Shown: positions 1 to 6,818, counted from the first letter of the stretch. The stretch is DNA of 10,088 nucleotides from Pseudomonadota bacterium (GCA_030641485.1 DAOWHJ010000173.1:1-10088), one strand, 5' to 3'. Notes: generated by a model not told the origin, from the letters alone. A program made the numbers and translations.

Positions 1-1
1 C

Positions 2-832
2 GTCCGTCACCTTAAAGCCTCTTTTCTTGATCTTGCCCGAGATATCGTAACCATCGGTCGACGTGAAGACATCAACCGAGATGAGTATGATCAGGTCTCT
101 AAAGTGATGCGTAATTTCATACCGTGGCGCAAAGGTCCTTATAAAGTTTTTGGCATCGATATAGATGCTGAGTGGCGGAGCTGCAGAAAATGGGACCGGG
201 TCTTACCTTCTCTACCTGATTTGAGGGATAAGGTTATTGCTGACATCGGTTCAAGCAACGGCTATTACATGTTCCGAATGGCTCCACATCAACCTAAAGC
301 AGTTATCGGCTTTGAACCATACCTCCAACACTATTTCACCTTTCAAACCTTAAACAGCTTTGCCCGGCTCACAAATCTCCACATGGAATTTCTCGGAGTT
401 GAGCAGCTCGGCCTGTTTGTCAACTCTTTTGACGTAGTTTTTCTCATGGGAATCCTCTATCATCGCATCTCTCCCCTTGAGTCCTTGAAAGAGGTGAAAA
501 AAAGCATGAAAAGAGGTGGAACTCTTATTGTTGAATCTCAGGCGATACCGGGTGATACGCCGGTGGCGCTTTTCCCTGAACACCGCTATGCCAAGGCTCC
601 CGGGACATATTTCATACCTACTGCGACATGTATAAAAAACTGGATGTTAAGGGCAGGCTTTGTCGATGTTGAGATCTTCTGCTCTCATTCGATGAGCAAC
701 AAAGAGCAGCGCCGAACCGAGTGGATGACCTTTGAATCGTATGATGATTTTATTGATCCAAACAACCCATCACTGACGGTCGAAGGTTACCCCGCTCCGT
801 TGAGAGTTTTTCTAAAAGGAATTGCAGGATAG
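2..832 (+). CDS. cmoB: tRNA U34 carboxymethyltransferase CmoB, 5'-truncated by window edge
   Basis: CmoB transfers the carboxymethyl group of carboxy-S-adenosylmethionine (made by CmoA) to 5-hydroxyuridine at tRNA position 34, giving cmo5U. The frame is open from base 2 with no stop, so the gene starts upstream; the in-frame GTG at 104 and ATG at 107 are internal. The 276 visible residues align without gaps to my recollection of E. coli CmoB (323 aa) with an offset of 47, so about 47 N-terminal residues are missing and the C-terminus is full length. Ligand-pocket residues are kept: visible K44, W58, K63, G83, M149, Y153 and R268 (E. coli K91, W105, K110, G130, M196, Y200, R315). The WRKGP and EQRRTEWM blocks are diagnostic. 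The SAM loop reads DIGSSNGYY. cmoA is not in the window. The stop codon lies inside a mobile-element inverted repeat, yet the protein end looks normal. Confidence 0.95.
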   Translation, partial: VRHLKASFLDLARDIVTIGRREDINRDEYDQVSKVMRNFIPWRKGPYKVFGIDIDAEWRSCRKWDRVLPSLPDLRDKVIADIGSSNGYYMFRMAPHQPKAVIGFEPYLQHYFTFQTLNSFARLTNLHMEFLGVEQLGLFVNSFDVVFLMGILYHRISPLESLKEVKKSMKRGGTLIVESQAIPGDTPVALFPEHRYAKAPGTYFIPTATCIKNWMLRAGFVDVEIFCSHSMSNKEQRRTEWMTFESYDDFIDPNNPSLTVEGYPAPLRVFLKGIAG

Positions 833-848
833 GCCGAAGGGGACGTTG
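828..848 (+). repeat. Left inverted repeat of transposase remnant
   Basis: This 21-bp segment matches the reverse complement of 1420-1440 at 17 of 21 positions: the outer six bases (GATAGG) and an inner 11 (AGGGGACGTTG) are identical. It contains the cmoB stop codon TAG at 830-832. GGGGAC-type termini are, as I recall, common beside REP-associated transposases in proteobacteria; that link is from memory, while the inverted match is seen directly. Confidence 0.75.
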
Positions 849-1414
849 GATATGCTGAGTTAATGGGAAAACAGCTTGGCATAGGTGTGCCTCTGGATTC
901 TGTCCTTGGTCTATTTGGTGAAAAACTTGTACCTGCCCGTCGGGCTTACCATAAGTTTATAGTAGACGGTCTTGAGGCAGGTAAATTACCGGATTTGTCA
1001 GGTGGTGGTTTGCGACGTAGTCAAGGTAATAATGCCTCAGCAGAAAAATCTCTAGATTTTGATGATCGCATTCTTGGCAGCAGTGAGTTTGTAGCAAGCC
1101 TTAGGCAAGAAGGATTGCTGGAGCCTAACCAAACAGTAAAGATGACTTTGATAGAGTTACAGAAGCTAATTGAGGTATGTTATCGACTTACGGATCAGGG
1201 GCTGTTGAACCGCGGACGACAAAATAGAGTTGCTAAAGCACGTAATTTATTTTGCTATTGTGGAGTAAAAATGTTGCGTAGTTCAGGTGCAGAGGTTGGT
1301 CGTTATCTCAACATTGGGTCTTCGTCGGTAACACGCTCTTTTCATAAAGGAGAACAACTGGTTAATGAGAATGTAAAACTAAGAAGCTGGATCGAACAGG
1401 GCATAAAGCAATAA
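833..1414 (+). pseudogene. REP-associated (Y1/IS200-like) transposase, C-terminal remnant
   Basis: The first ATG is at 863 (183 aa), but the frame is open from 833, directly after the cmoB stop, with no clear ribosome-binding site. Only the C-terminal part of the family is present. Residues 9-37 (VLGLFGE, ARRAYHKFIVDGL) match the segment after the catalytic domain, 69-77 carry the RILGSSEFV motif, and 92-166 form a DnaA domain IV-like helix-turn-helix (VAKARNLFCY, SGAEVGRYLNIGSSSVTRSF). The Y1 nuclease domain, with its HxH metal motif and catalytic tyrosine, is absent, so the protein cannot transpose itself. AELMGK at the junction resembles the family's sequence just after the nuclease domain, which suggests an internal deletion joined the left repeat to this point. 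There is no internal stop. A retained DNA-binding role is possible but unsupported. Confidence 0.75.
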
Positions 1415-1419
1415 AGCAG

Positions 1420-1440
1420 CAACGTCCCCTGTCCCCTATC
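1420..1440 (-). repeat. Right inverted repeat of transposase remnant
   Basis: This is the partner of 828-848 in opposite orientation (17 of 21 matches). On the minus strand it holds two tandem copies of GGGGACA/G before GTTG; the left copy has only the inner GGGGAC. It begins 6 bases after the remnant's stop codon and ends 7 bases before the yjbQ stop, so it may also lie within the yjbQ mRNA 3' end. Confidence 0.75.
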
Positions 1441-1447
1441 TACTCAA

Positions 1448-1864
1448 TCATTCACCAATAATTTTCACCAACACCCTCTTTTTCCGTTTACCGTCAAACT
1501 CACCATAGAAGATCTGTTCCCAAGGACCAAAGTCGAGCTTGCCTTCAGTGATGGCAACGACCACTTCCCGACCCATGATCTGACGTTTCAGATGACCATC
1601 GGCGTTATCTTCATAGCCATTGTGACGGTATTGTGAAGTTGGGGAGTGCGGTGCCAATTTTTCCAGCCAAACCTCAAAATCGTAATGGAGGCCTGATTCA
1701 TCATCATTGATAAAGACCGAGGCGGTAATGTGCATTGCGTTAATTAGTGCCAATCCCTCTTGGATGCCACTTTTTTGCAGGCAGAGATCGACATCCGGGG
1801 TAATATTAATAAACTCCCGCCGGGCAGAAGTCTCAATCCATAACTCTTTTCGAAAACTTTTCAT
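1448..1864 (-). CDS. yjbQ: YjbQ/UPF0047 family protein (secondary thiamine-phosphate synthase family)
   Basis: This is a small single-domain cytoplasmic protein of the YjbQ (UPF0047) family. Members are labelled secondary thiamine-phosphate synthase because overproduction gives weak ThiE-like activity; the true role is unsettled. Family marks are H45 in MHITAS, the block YRHNGYEDNADGHLKRQI (residues 79-96), and EGKLDFGPWEQIFYGEF (107-123), which matches the usual G-x-W-Q-x-I-x-x-x-E segment. With ATG 1864 as start the protein is 138 aa, about the usual length. AAGGAG at 1874-1879 lies 9 nt from this ATG; a GTG at 1867 (spacing 6) is also possible, but the TTG at 1873 abuts the Shine-Dalgarno and is excluded. 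It follows the M23 peptidase gene by 35 bp on the same strand, so the two are probably cotranscribed. I see no hairpin terminator after it. Confidence 0.9.
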   Translation of the reverse strand: MKSFRKELWIETSARREFINITPDVDLCLQKSGIQEGLALINAMHITASVFINDDESGLHYDFEVWLEKLAPHSPTSQYRHNGYEDNADGHLKRQIMGREVVVAITEGKLDFGPWEQIFYGEFDGKRKKRVLVKIIGE

Positions 1865-1873
1865 CACTATCAA

Positions 1874-1879
1874 CTCCTT
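1874..1879 (-). promoter_or_regulatory. Ribosome-binding site of yjbQ
   Basis: AAGGAG on the minus strand. It decides the yjbQ start: 9 nt to ATG 1864, 6 nt to GTG 1867 and 0 nt to TTG 1873. Confidence 0.7.
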
Positions 1880-1899
1880 TTTCCGGTACTATTTACCCA

Positions 1900-3228
1900 C
1901 TACCCCTGCTCACCGGCTAATGGTTGCTCCGTGGTTTGTTCCAGGGTCAATTTGTGGTCTAAAAAATCAAAGTACTCTTTAACCTTAACTTTGAATTCTG
2001 GCAAGGCCTGACTCGCAAGTGGAGCTGAGGGTATACGCTCCATCTTTAATGGGTTAATCGGCCGGCCATTTTTAAATACCCGAAAATCAAGGTGAGGTCC
2101 GGTAGCCAAACCGGTCGCCCCGACGTAACCAATAATCCGACCCTGATCAACCTTTCTGCCAACCTTTATCCCTTTCCCGAAACGGCTCAAATGAATATAG
2201 GTGGTCTCATAGGCATTTGCATGGCGCAGGCGAATTTTATTACCATTGCTGCGATCGTAACTACGCTGAGTTACAACCCCACTGGCCACCGCTCGCACCG
2301 GGGTGCCGGTCGGGGCAGCATAATCTATCGCCCGATGTGGGCGATAGATTTTCAATACCGGGTGTAAACGACGATTGCTGAAACCGGATGAGATCCGGCT
2401 ATAGGCTAAAGGGGCTTTAAGAAAAGCCTTTTTCAGGCTCTGACCATCAGGATCATAGTAGGCATATCTCTCATTATCATTATAGTATATCGCCCGAAAG
2501 ACCTCTCCCCGATTAATAAATTCTGCCGCCAACAGATCCCCATAACCGGCAAACTCACCCTCACGGTAACGCTTCTCAACCAAAACTTTAAATGAGTCAC
2601 CTTTACGCAGATCACACATAAAATCGATGTCCCAGGCAAAAATATCGGCTAAACGACAAGCTAAATCAGGTTTTTCCGCAAGATCGGCTACGGTTAAAAA
2701 AAGTGAGCTCTCAATTGTGCCAGAGATGCCGGAAAGTTCTAGCTGGTAGCTAATTGCCTCTTTGCTAATCTGAAATTGCTCGCCTTCATAGTTGATTAGT
2801 AGTCTTTCCTCTGCATCAATTTCATACGTAAAACACTTAAACGAGCCATCCTCAAAGAGCAGACAGTAGGGTCGTCCTGCCCGGATATCTTTTACCGGAA
2901 AGGTATGTTCGCACTCGTCTGCCAAACAGCAAATTTCATGCGCACTAAAATAATCACCCAAAAGTGAGCTTAAGGTCTCACCGCGCTTAATTGTACCGGC
3001 AACTTCAACAATCTCCGGGGAGCGAACTTGAGACTCTTTCCGTGACTGACTAAGTTGACTAGGCTCATTTCCCTGAACACCTGGAAGGTGCGCAGTTGTA
3101 ACCTCTTTTACCGACGGACTTTCCGGTGTCAGATTACCAATAAAAAGCACTCCGGCAACCAACCATCCTGAGAGAAAGAAAGTTACTGCTGCAACTAATT
3201 TTTTTTTCGCTAAAAGAAGTTTTATCAT
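1900..3228 (-). CDS. M23 family peptidoglycan DD-metalloendopeptidase (MepM-like)
   Basis: The enzyme probably cleaves peptide cross-links of peptidoglycan from the outer face of the inner membrane. From ATG 3228 (442 aa) the order is: Lys-rich start, one membrane anchor (about 11-31), a Ser/Gln-rich linker, a LysM/OapA-like region (about 73-158, TIKRGETLSSLL), a second N-terminal domain (about 159-255, with RKGDSF), and a LytM/M23 domain (about 278-398). Metal motif H298-x3-D302 and the YIHLS motif (H346) are present. The usual HxH reads GPHLDF: H379 is kept but the second His is Asp381. A frame extension to GTG 3294 is rejected because it starts inside a terminator hairpin. ATG 3228 has GGGGAG close upstream (short spacing); ATG 3249 is an alternative. 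A run of nine A (3199-3207) encodes Lys8-10. The gene follows a terminator, so it likely has its own promoter, which I could not identify. Confidence 0.88.
   Translation of the reverse strand: MIKLLLAKKKLVAAVTFFLSGWLVAGVLFIGNLTPESPSVKEVTTAHLPGVQGNEPSQLSQSRKESQVRSPEIVEVAGTIKRGETLSSLLGDYFSAHEICCLADECEHTFPVKDIRAGRPYCLLFEDGSFKCFTYEIDAEERLLINYEGEQFQISKEAISYQLELSGISGTIESSLFLTVADLAEKPDLACRLADIFAWDIDFMCDLRKGDSFKVLVEKRYREGEFAGYGDLLAAEFINRGEVFRAIYYNDNERYAYYDPDGQSLKKAFLKAPLAYSRISSGFSNRRLHPVLKIYRPHRAIDYAAPTGTPVRAVASGVVTQRSYDRSNGNKIRLRHANAYETTYIHLSRFGKGIKVGRKVDQGRIIGYVGATGLATGPHLDFRVFKNGRPINPLKMERIPSAPLASQALPEFKVKVKEYFDFLDHKLTLEQTTEQPLAGEQG
2322..2350. repeat. Perfect 12-bp inverted repeat inside the M23 peptidase gene
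   Basis: AATCTATCGCCC (2322-2333) and GGGCGATAGATT (2339-2350) are exact reverse complements around a 5-base loop. The hairpin lies over the codons of the first zinc motif (I-Y-R-P-H-R-A-I-D). No U-tract follows in either direction, so it is not a standard terminator. Confidence 0.85.
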
Positions 3229-3280
3229 GCTCCCCTGCAACCTTGCCATTTGCACCATCGGCACAAACAGTGAGCTCGTA

Positions 3281-3319
3281 AAACAAAAAAGCACCTATAA
3301 AACAGGCGCTTTTTTGTTT
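3281..3319 (-). terminator. Intrinsic terminator after trpB2
   Basis: The 16-base arms 3281-3296 and 3304-3319 pair around a 7-base loop. In the minus-strand RNA every position pairs, with one G-U; in the plus-strand RNA one A-C mismatch remains. On the minus strand the core is GCGCCT/AGGTGC followed by TTTTTT. It begins 18 bases past the trpB2 stop and separates the amiC-trpB2 unit from the M23 peptidase gene. Confidence 0.88.
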
Positions 3320-3337
3320 AAGTTATTTTATGAAAAA

Positions 3338-4732
3338 TTACCACTTACCGGTACGTTTCTCCTGCGCTTCAGGAAGCCCTGCAAGGGATGAAGCCACCGA
3401 CTCGTCAAAATCCTTCTGCGGGATCTCGTAGTCTTCAAGGCGGCCATTGAGGTAACTGTCATAGCCGGAAAGATCAAGCATTCCATGGCCGCTATAACCA
3501 AAAAGAATAGTCTTCTCTTTACCCTCTTCCTTCGCCTGTTTTGCGTGGCGAATGGTTGCCGCAATTGCATGGCTGGTCTCCGGCGCACAGATTGTGCCCT
3601 CGGTTCGCGCCCATTGCAACGCCGCCGCATAACATTCAAGTTGCGGAATACTCTCCGGCTGCAACAATCCTTCGATTGCGGCCTGACTCACCAATGGCGC
3701 CATACCATGGTAACGCAAACCACCAGCATGAAGCGGGGGAGCGACAAAATTATGACCTAGGGTATGCATGGCCAATAACGGGGTCAGGCCCGAAGTATCG
3801 CCAAAGTCGTAAGCAAAGGGTGCCTTGGTCAGACTCGGACAAGATTGCGGTTCAACCGGAATAATCGTAATATCGGCACCGTTAATTTTATCATTCACAA
3901 ATGGAAATGAGAGACCGGCAAAATTACTCCCACCACCAGCACAGCCAATGACAATATCAGGCTTTTTGACCCCGGCTAATGCAAGTTGTTTCTTCGCCTC
4001 TAAGCCGATAATAGTCTGATGCAACATCACATGATTTAAGACACTACCGAGGGAGTATTTCGTGTTACCACTTTTGTCACTGACCGCAGCCTCAACCGCC
4101 TCACTGATAGCCATACCGAGACTACCAGGGGTGTCGGGGAATTGCTCGAGAAAACGGCGCCCGGCTTCGGTCTCATTGCTCGGACTCGGAATACAGGTTC
4201 CACCCCAGGTCTCCATCAGGATTTTGCGATAAGGTTTCTGATCGAAACTAATTCGGACCATAAAAACTTTACACTCTAAACCAACCAAGGCACATGAGTA
4301 ACAAAGGGCGCTGCCCCACTGTCCGGCCCCAGTTTCGGTAGTCAAACGTTTGGTGCCAAACTCTTTATTGTACCAGGCCTGAGCCAGGGCTGAATTAGGT
4401 TTATGGCTTCCCGCAGGGGATGTACTTTCGTCCTTGTAGTAGATCTTGGCCGGAGTTCCCAGGGCCTTCTCAAGTCTGATTGCCCGCTTCAATGGGGCCG
4501 GGCGGTAGCTTGAAAGAAGAGCTAAAAGTGGTTCCGGGATATCAATCCAGCGCTCTTGACTCATCTCCTGCTCAATCAGATTCATTGGAAAAATCGGAGT
4601 CATCATTTCCGGGGTTACAAGGGAGCCATCAGGAGTCCGCATCGGCTGCATAGGTGAAGGCAAATCTGCGGCCAGGTTATACCACTGCCGCGGAATCTCA
4701 TCGTCGCGCAATACAAATTTTTGTTCAATCAT
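3338..4732 (-). CDS. trpB: Tryptophan synthase beta chain, TrpB2 type
   Basis: This is a PLP enzyme (fold type II) that joins indole with L-serine to give tryptophan. At 464 aa it is longer than classical TrpB (about 400) and fits the TrpB2 class, with an extended N-terminus (LPSPMQPMRTPDG, residues 24-36). K111 in GSHKPNSA is the Schiff-base lysine, E133 in TETGAGQWG is the likely catalytic acid, and GCAGGGSN (263-270) binds the PLP phosphate. RYHGMAPLVS (340-349) and EGTICAPETSHA (378-389) are conserved TrpB2 blocks. ATG 4732 has GGAGG 9 nt upstream. It lies 21 bp after the amidase gene and is followed by a strong terminator. No trpA, trpC, trpF or second trpB is in view. TrpB2 enzymes generally do not form the classical complex with TrpA and may salvage free indole or use a related substrate; which applies here is not shown by the sequence. 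Confidence 0.93.
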   Translation of the reverse strand: MIEQKFVLRDDEIPRQWYNLAADLPSPMQPMRTPDGSLVTPEMMTPIFPMNLIEQEMSQERWIDIPEPLLALLSSYRPAPLKRAIRLEKALGTPAKIYYKDESTSPAGSHKPNSALAQAWYNKEFGTKRLTTETGAGQWGSALCYSCALVGLECKVFMVRISFDQKPYRKILMETWGGTCIPSPSNETEAGRRFLEQFPDTPGSLGMAISEAVEAAVSDKSGNTKYSLGSVLNHVMLHQTIIGLEAKKQLALAGVKKPDIVIGCAGGGSNFAGLSFPFVNDKINGADITIIPVEPQSCPSLTKAPFAYDFGDTSGLTPLLAMHTLGHNFVAPPLHAGGLRYHGMAPLVSQAAIEGLLQPESIPQLECYAAALQWARTEGTICAPETSHAIAATIRHAKQAKEEGKEKTILFGYSGHGMLDLSGYDSYLNGRLEDYEIPQKDFDESVASSLAGLPEAQEKRTGKW

Positions 4733-4753
4733 CTCTGCATACCTCCATAAGGG

Positions 4754-6541
4754 TTACCGCCGTTGTAGTCGGGCAAGTTTAATTTCACTAATATATTTTT
4801 GCACACCGTTGGCCAGGCCTTCGGCAATTTTCTGTCTATACGCAGGTGAAGCCAAGCGCTGCGACTCCATCTTGTTTGAGATAAAAGAGACCTCAACCAG
4901 GACACTCGGCATCTGAGCCCCAATCAAAACATAGAATGGAGCCTGTTTAACCCCAAGGTCATTAACTTTACTGTAAGATTTTCGCAATGTCCCAACCAGT
5001 GATGATTGAATGCAGCCGGCCAAACGACTTGATTCTTTGATTTTTGAATTCTGCATAAGGTCGTTAAGAATAGATTGTAGCTGCCCAATATTCTTGGTTG
5101 AAGTTGCATTCTCAAGCGCTGCAAGCTCCATCGCCTGTTTATCTGTAGAGAGGTTGAGGAAATAGGTTTCAACTCCGTGGACCCGCCGGTTATGGCTGGC
5201 ATTTGCATGAATAGATATAAACAGGTCCGCCTTTTTAGTGTTGGCAATAACCGTACGCTCCTCAAGCGGGATAAAGCGATCTGTATCTCGGGTGGTTATG
5301 ACCCGAAATTTGAGCCGCTTTTGCAAAATATCACGTAGTCTTTTGGTGATGTCGAGAACGACATCCTTCTCCTGGGAGCCCCCCGGAGAAAGAGCTCCAG
5401 GATCTTTCCCCCCATGTCCGGCATCAAGAACGATAGTTCCGACCCCAAGCCCCAGCTGTTGGGCCAAGCTCAAGGAGTTAGGTTTCTGAGTATTCTTTTT
5501 CCCCGACCAGTTTTTTTTGGCCCGCCTTCCAGCTTTTTTATAATCGCCACCAATAACATCAATAACAATTCTAGGTGGATTGCTTAGAGCAAAAATTTTA
5601 TAGTGATCAATCTTTCCGACATGAACTACAGCGCGTACAGTATTTGCGTTAAACTGGGCAATTTTAACCCGTTGCAGGATACCATCATTAATTGCAATTT
5701 CGCGACTTATCTCTGGAATTACAGAATTTTTAAGATTGAGATAAATTGACTTGGTCTTCTTGCTATTATGCTTATCTTTAAGAATTCCTTTAGTAAACTG
5801 TATTTCACTGTCTAAGTCAATAACCACCCTGGTATAGGTCGGAGATGACCAGTGCCGCAGGTCAAGAACCCGGGCTTTGCCTCTATAATTGGCTTTCTTT
5901 CTCGGCATTACCCTAGCTATGGATTTCCGCCGAGCTTTTTTTTTAAATTGTGACTTTTTCACCCGGGCTTGTTTTCTCGGAACCCCAATCGAGGTAACAG
6001 TTTTTACCGAAGTTAGCTTTCCCAACTGAGCCCTGGTCCGACTCCGCATATCTGAATTGGGGTACTCTTTAAGCAAGCGTTGCCACGACTCACGGGCACG
6101 CTTCTGATCATTGAGTTTTAACGAGATCAAACCTAGATTAAAGAGGGCATCATCGGCCAAGCGACTCTGGTGGTAACTCTTGAGTAGCACTTTATAGCGC
6201 TTTGCTGATTGCTGAAGATCACTCGACCAGCCAGAGTAGTTGTAAAGTGATGAGTAGAGACCTGCAGACAGGTAAAGGGCATCATCGGCCCTTTTGCTAT
6301 GGGGATAGTTCCGAGCCAGCGTATCAAACTCTTTAATTAAGGTCTCCCAACGGCGGCGTTGACCCCAATCCTTCGAATTTGCCATAAACCGGGTGTAGTT
6401 TTTTTTAGCTACTAGATACCTCTTTTCGGCAGGAACCTTGGAACCAGCAGCACCAGAATCGCCAGGGCCTATAATCCCAATAAGAAGAAGTATGATTAGT
6501 GCAATCAGCAGATTTTTTATGCTGATAGTTTTAAGTAACAA
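4754..6541 (-). CDS. N-acetylmuramoyl-L-alanine amidase with TPR and AMIN domains (AmiC-like)
   Basis: This zinc enzyme cleaves the MurNAc-L-Ala amide bond in the periplasm, typically during cell separation. Its 595 aa run: signal sequence or anchor (11-25, cut possibly near AAG 33); two TPR-like repeats with duplicated ADDAL motifs (about 84-175, also visible as an identical 15-base DNA repeat at 6144-6158 and 6276-6290); a basic linker (189-224); an AMIN domain (about 223-330); a second basic linker (about 335-353); and Amidase_3 (about 368-586). Ligands H376 (DAGHGGKDPGA), E391 (EKD) and H445 (SIHANAS) and catalytic E550 (EVSF) are all present. The start is TTG 6541: an in-frame TGA lies two codons upstream, the next in-frame Met is residue 53, past the signal, and AAGGA lies 9 nt away. 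trpB2 follows by 21 bp. Runs of 8-9 A occur at 6399-6406, 5936-5944 and 5511-5518. Confidence 0.93.
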   Translation of the reverse strand: MLLKTISIKNLLIALIILLLIGIIGPGDSGAAGSKVPAEKRYLVAKKNYTRFMANSKDWGQRRRWETLIKEFDTLARNYPHSKRADDALYLSAGLYSSLYNYSGWSSDLQQSAKRYKVLLKSYHQSRLADDALFNLGLISLKLNDQKRARESWQRLLKEYPNSDMRSRTRAQLGKLTSVKTVTSIGVPRKQARVKKSQFKKKARRKSIARVMPRKKANYRGKARVLDLRHWSSPTYTRVVIDLDSEIQFTKGILKDKHNSKKTKSIYLNLKNSVIPEISREIAINDGILQRVKIAQFNANTVRAVVHVGKIDHYKIFALSNPPRIVIDVIGGDYKKAGRRAKKNWSGKKNTQKPNSLSLAQQLGLGVGTIVLDAGHGGKDPGALSPGGSQEKDVVLDITKRLRDILQKRLKFRVITTRDTDRFIPLEERTVIANTKKADLFISIHANASHNRRVHGVETYFLNLSTDKQAMELAALENATSTKNIGQLQSILNDLMQNSKIKESSRLAGCIQSSLVGTLRKSYSKVNDLGVKQAPFYVLIGAQMPSVLVEVSFISNKMESQRLASPAYRQKIAEGLANGVQKYISEIKLARLQRR

Positions 6542-6563
6542 GGGGTTTCATCCTTGGCTAATC

Positions 6564-6646
6564 TTAATGGCGTCGCAAAAATTTTGAGGTACTGCGATGT
6601 TGCAGTTTTCACTCGGCCATCCCGTGACTTTTCACGAATGCATTAA
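6564..6646. repeat. Imperfect palindromic element, possible dispersed repeat
   Basis: The ends 6564-6581 and 6629-6646 are imperfect inverted repeats (13 of 18 match: TTAATG, then TCG, then AAAA). The pattern resembles short dispersed repeats of deltaproteobacterial genomes with a TGATG...TCGTRAAAAGTC end, from memory only. It lies in the leader of the amidase gene, ending (on the minus strand) 22 bases before its start codon. Confidence 0.4.
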
Positions 6647-6786
6647 TCTTATGGTACCTTGAAAAGTCCTGATTTACTCAAGCTACCCATTAAGATCGGA
6701 GAATTAATTAATCGACAATGGTTTACCAGATCAGCTTCTACCATAAAAGCAAATCGCTTTTCAACCACTCTTGCAAAATTTACCAT

Positions 6787-6818
6787 AAAAAAAGGGCAGT
6801 TTTCACTGCCCTTTTTTT
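6787..6818 (-). terminator. Intrinsic terminator of the nuo operon
   Basis: The 14-base arms AAAAAAAGGGCAGT and ACTGCCCTTTTTTT are perfect complements around TTTC. On the minus strand the GGGCAGT stem is followed by seven T. It starts 23 bases past the nuoN stop. The symmetry means it could also stop plus-strand transcription. Confidence 0.93.

Noticed and set aside
350..583. Minus-strand frame opposite cmoB
   Set aside because: It is fully inside a well-conserved cmoB reading frame, with no family resemblance; a shadow.
2433..2639. Alternative minus-strand frame within the M23 gene
   Set aside because: It is a shifted frame of the peptidase; the in-frame product carries the conserved domains and needs no frameshift.
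3229..3294. Extended N-terminus of the M23 peptidase from GTG 3294
   Set aside because: The GTG lies within the terminator stem 3281-3319, and the added residues do not look like a signal; the Lys-rich start and membrane anchor follow ATG 3228 directly.
3328..3639. Arg-rich minus-strand frame overlapping trpB2
   Set aside because: It is out of frame within a conserved enzyme gene; the composition is that of an antisense or shifted shadow.
6787..6818. Possible small RNA made from the symmetric hairpin
   Set aside because: Perfect symmetry with A- and T-runs is fully explained by an intrinsic terminator 23 bases past the nuoN stop.
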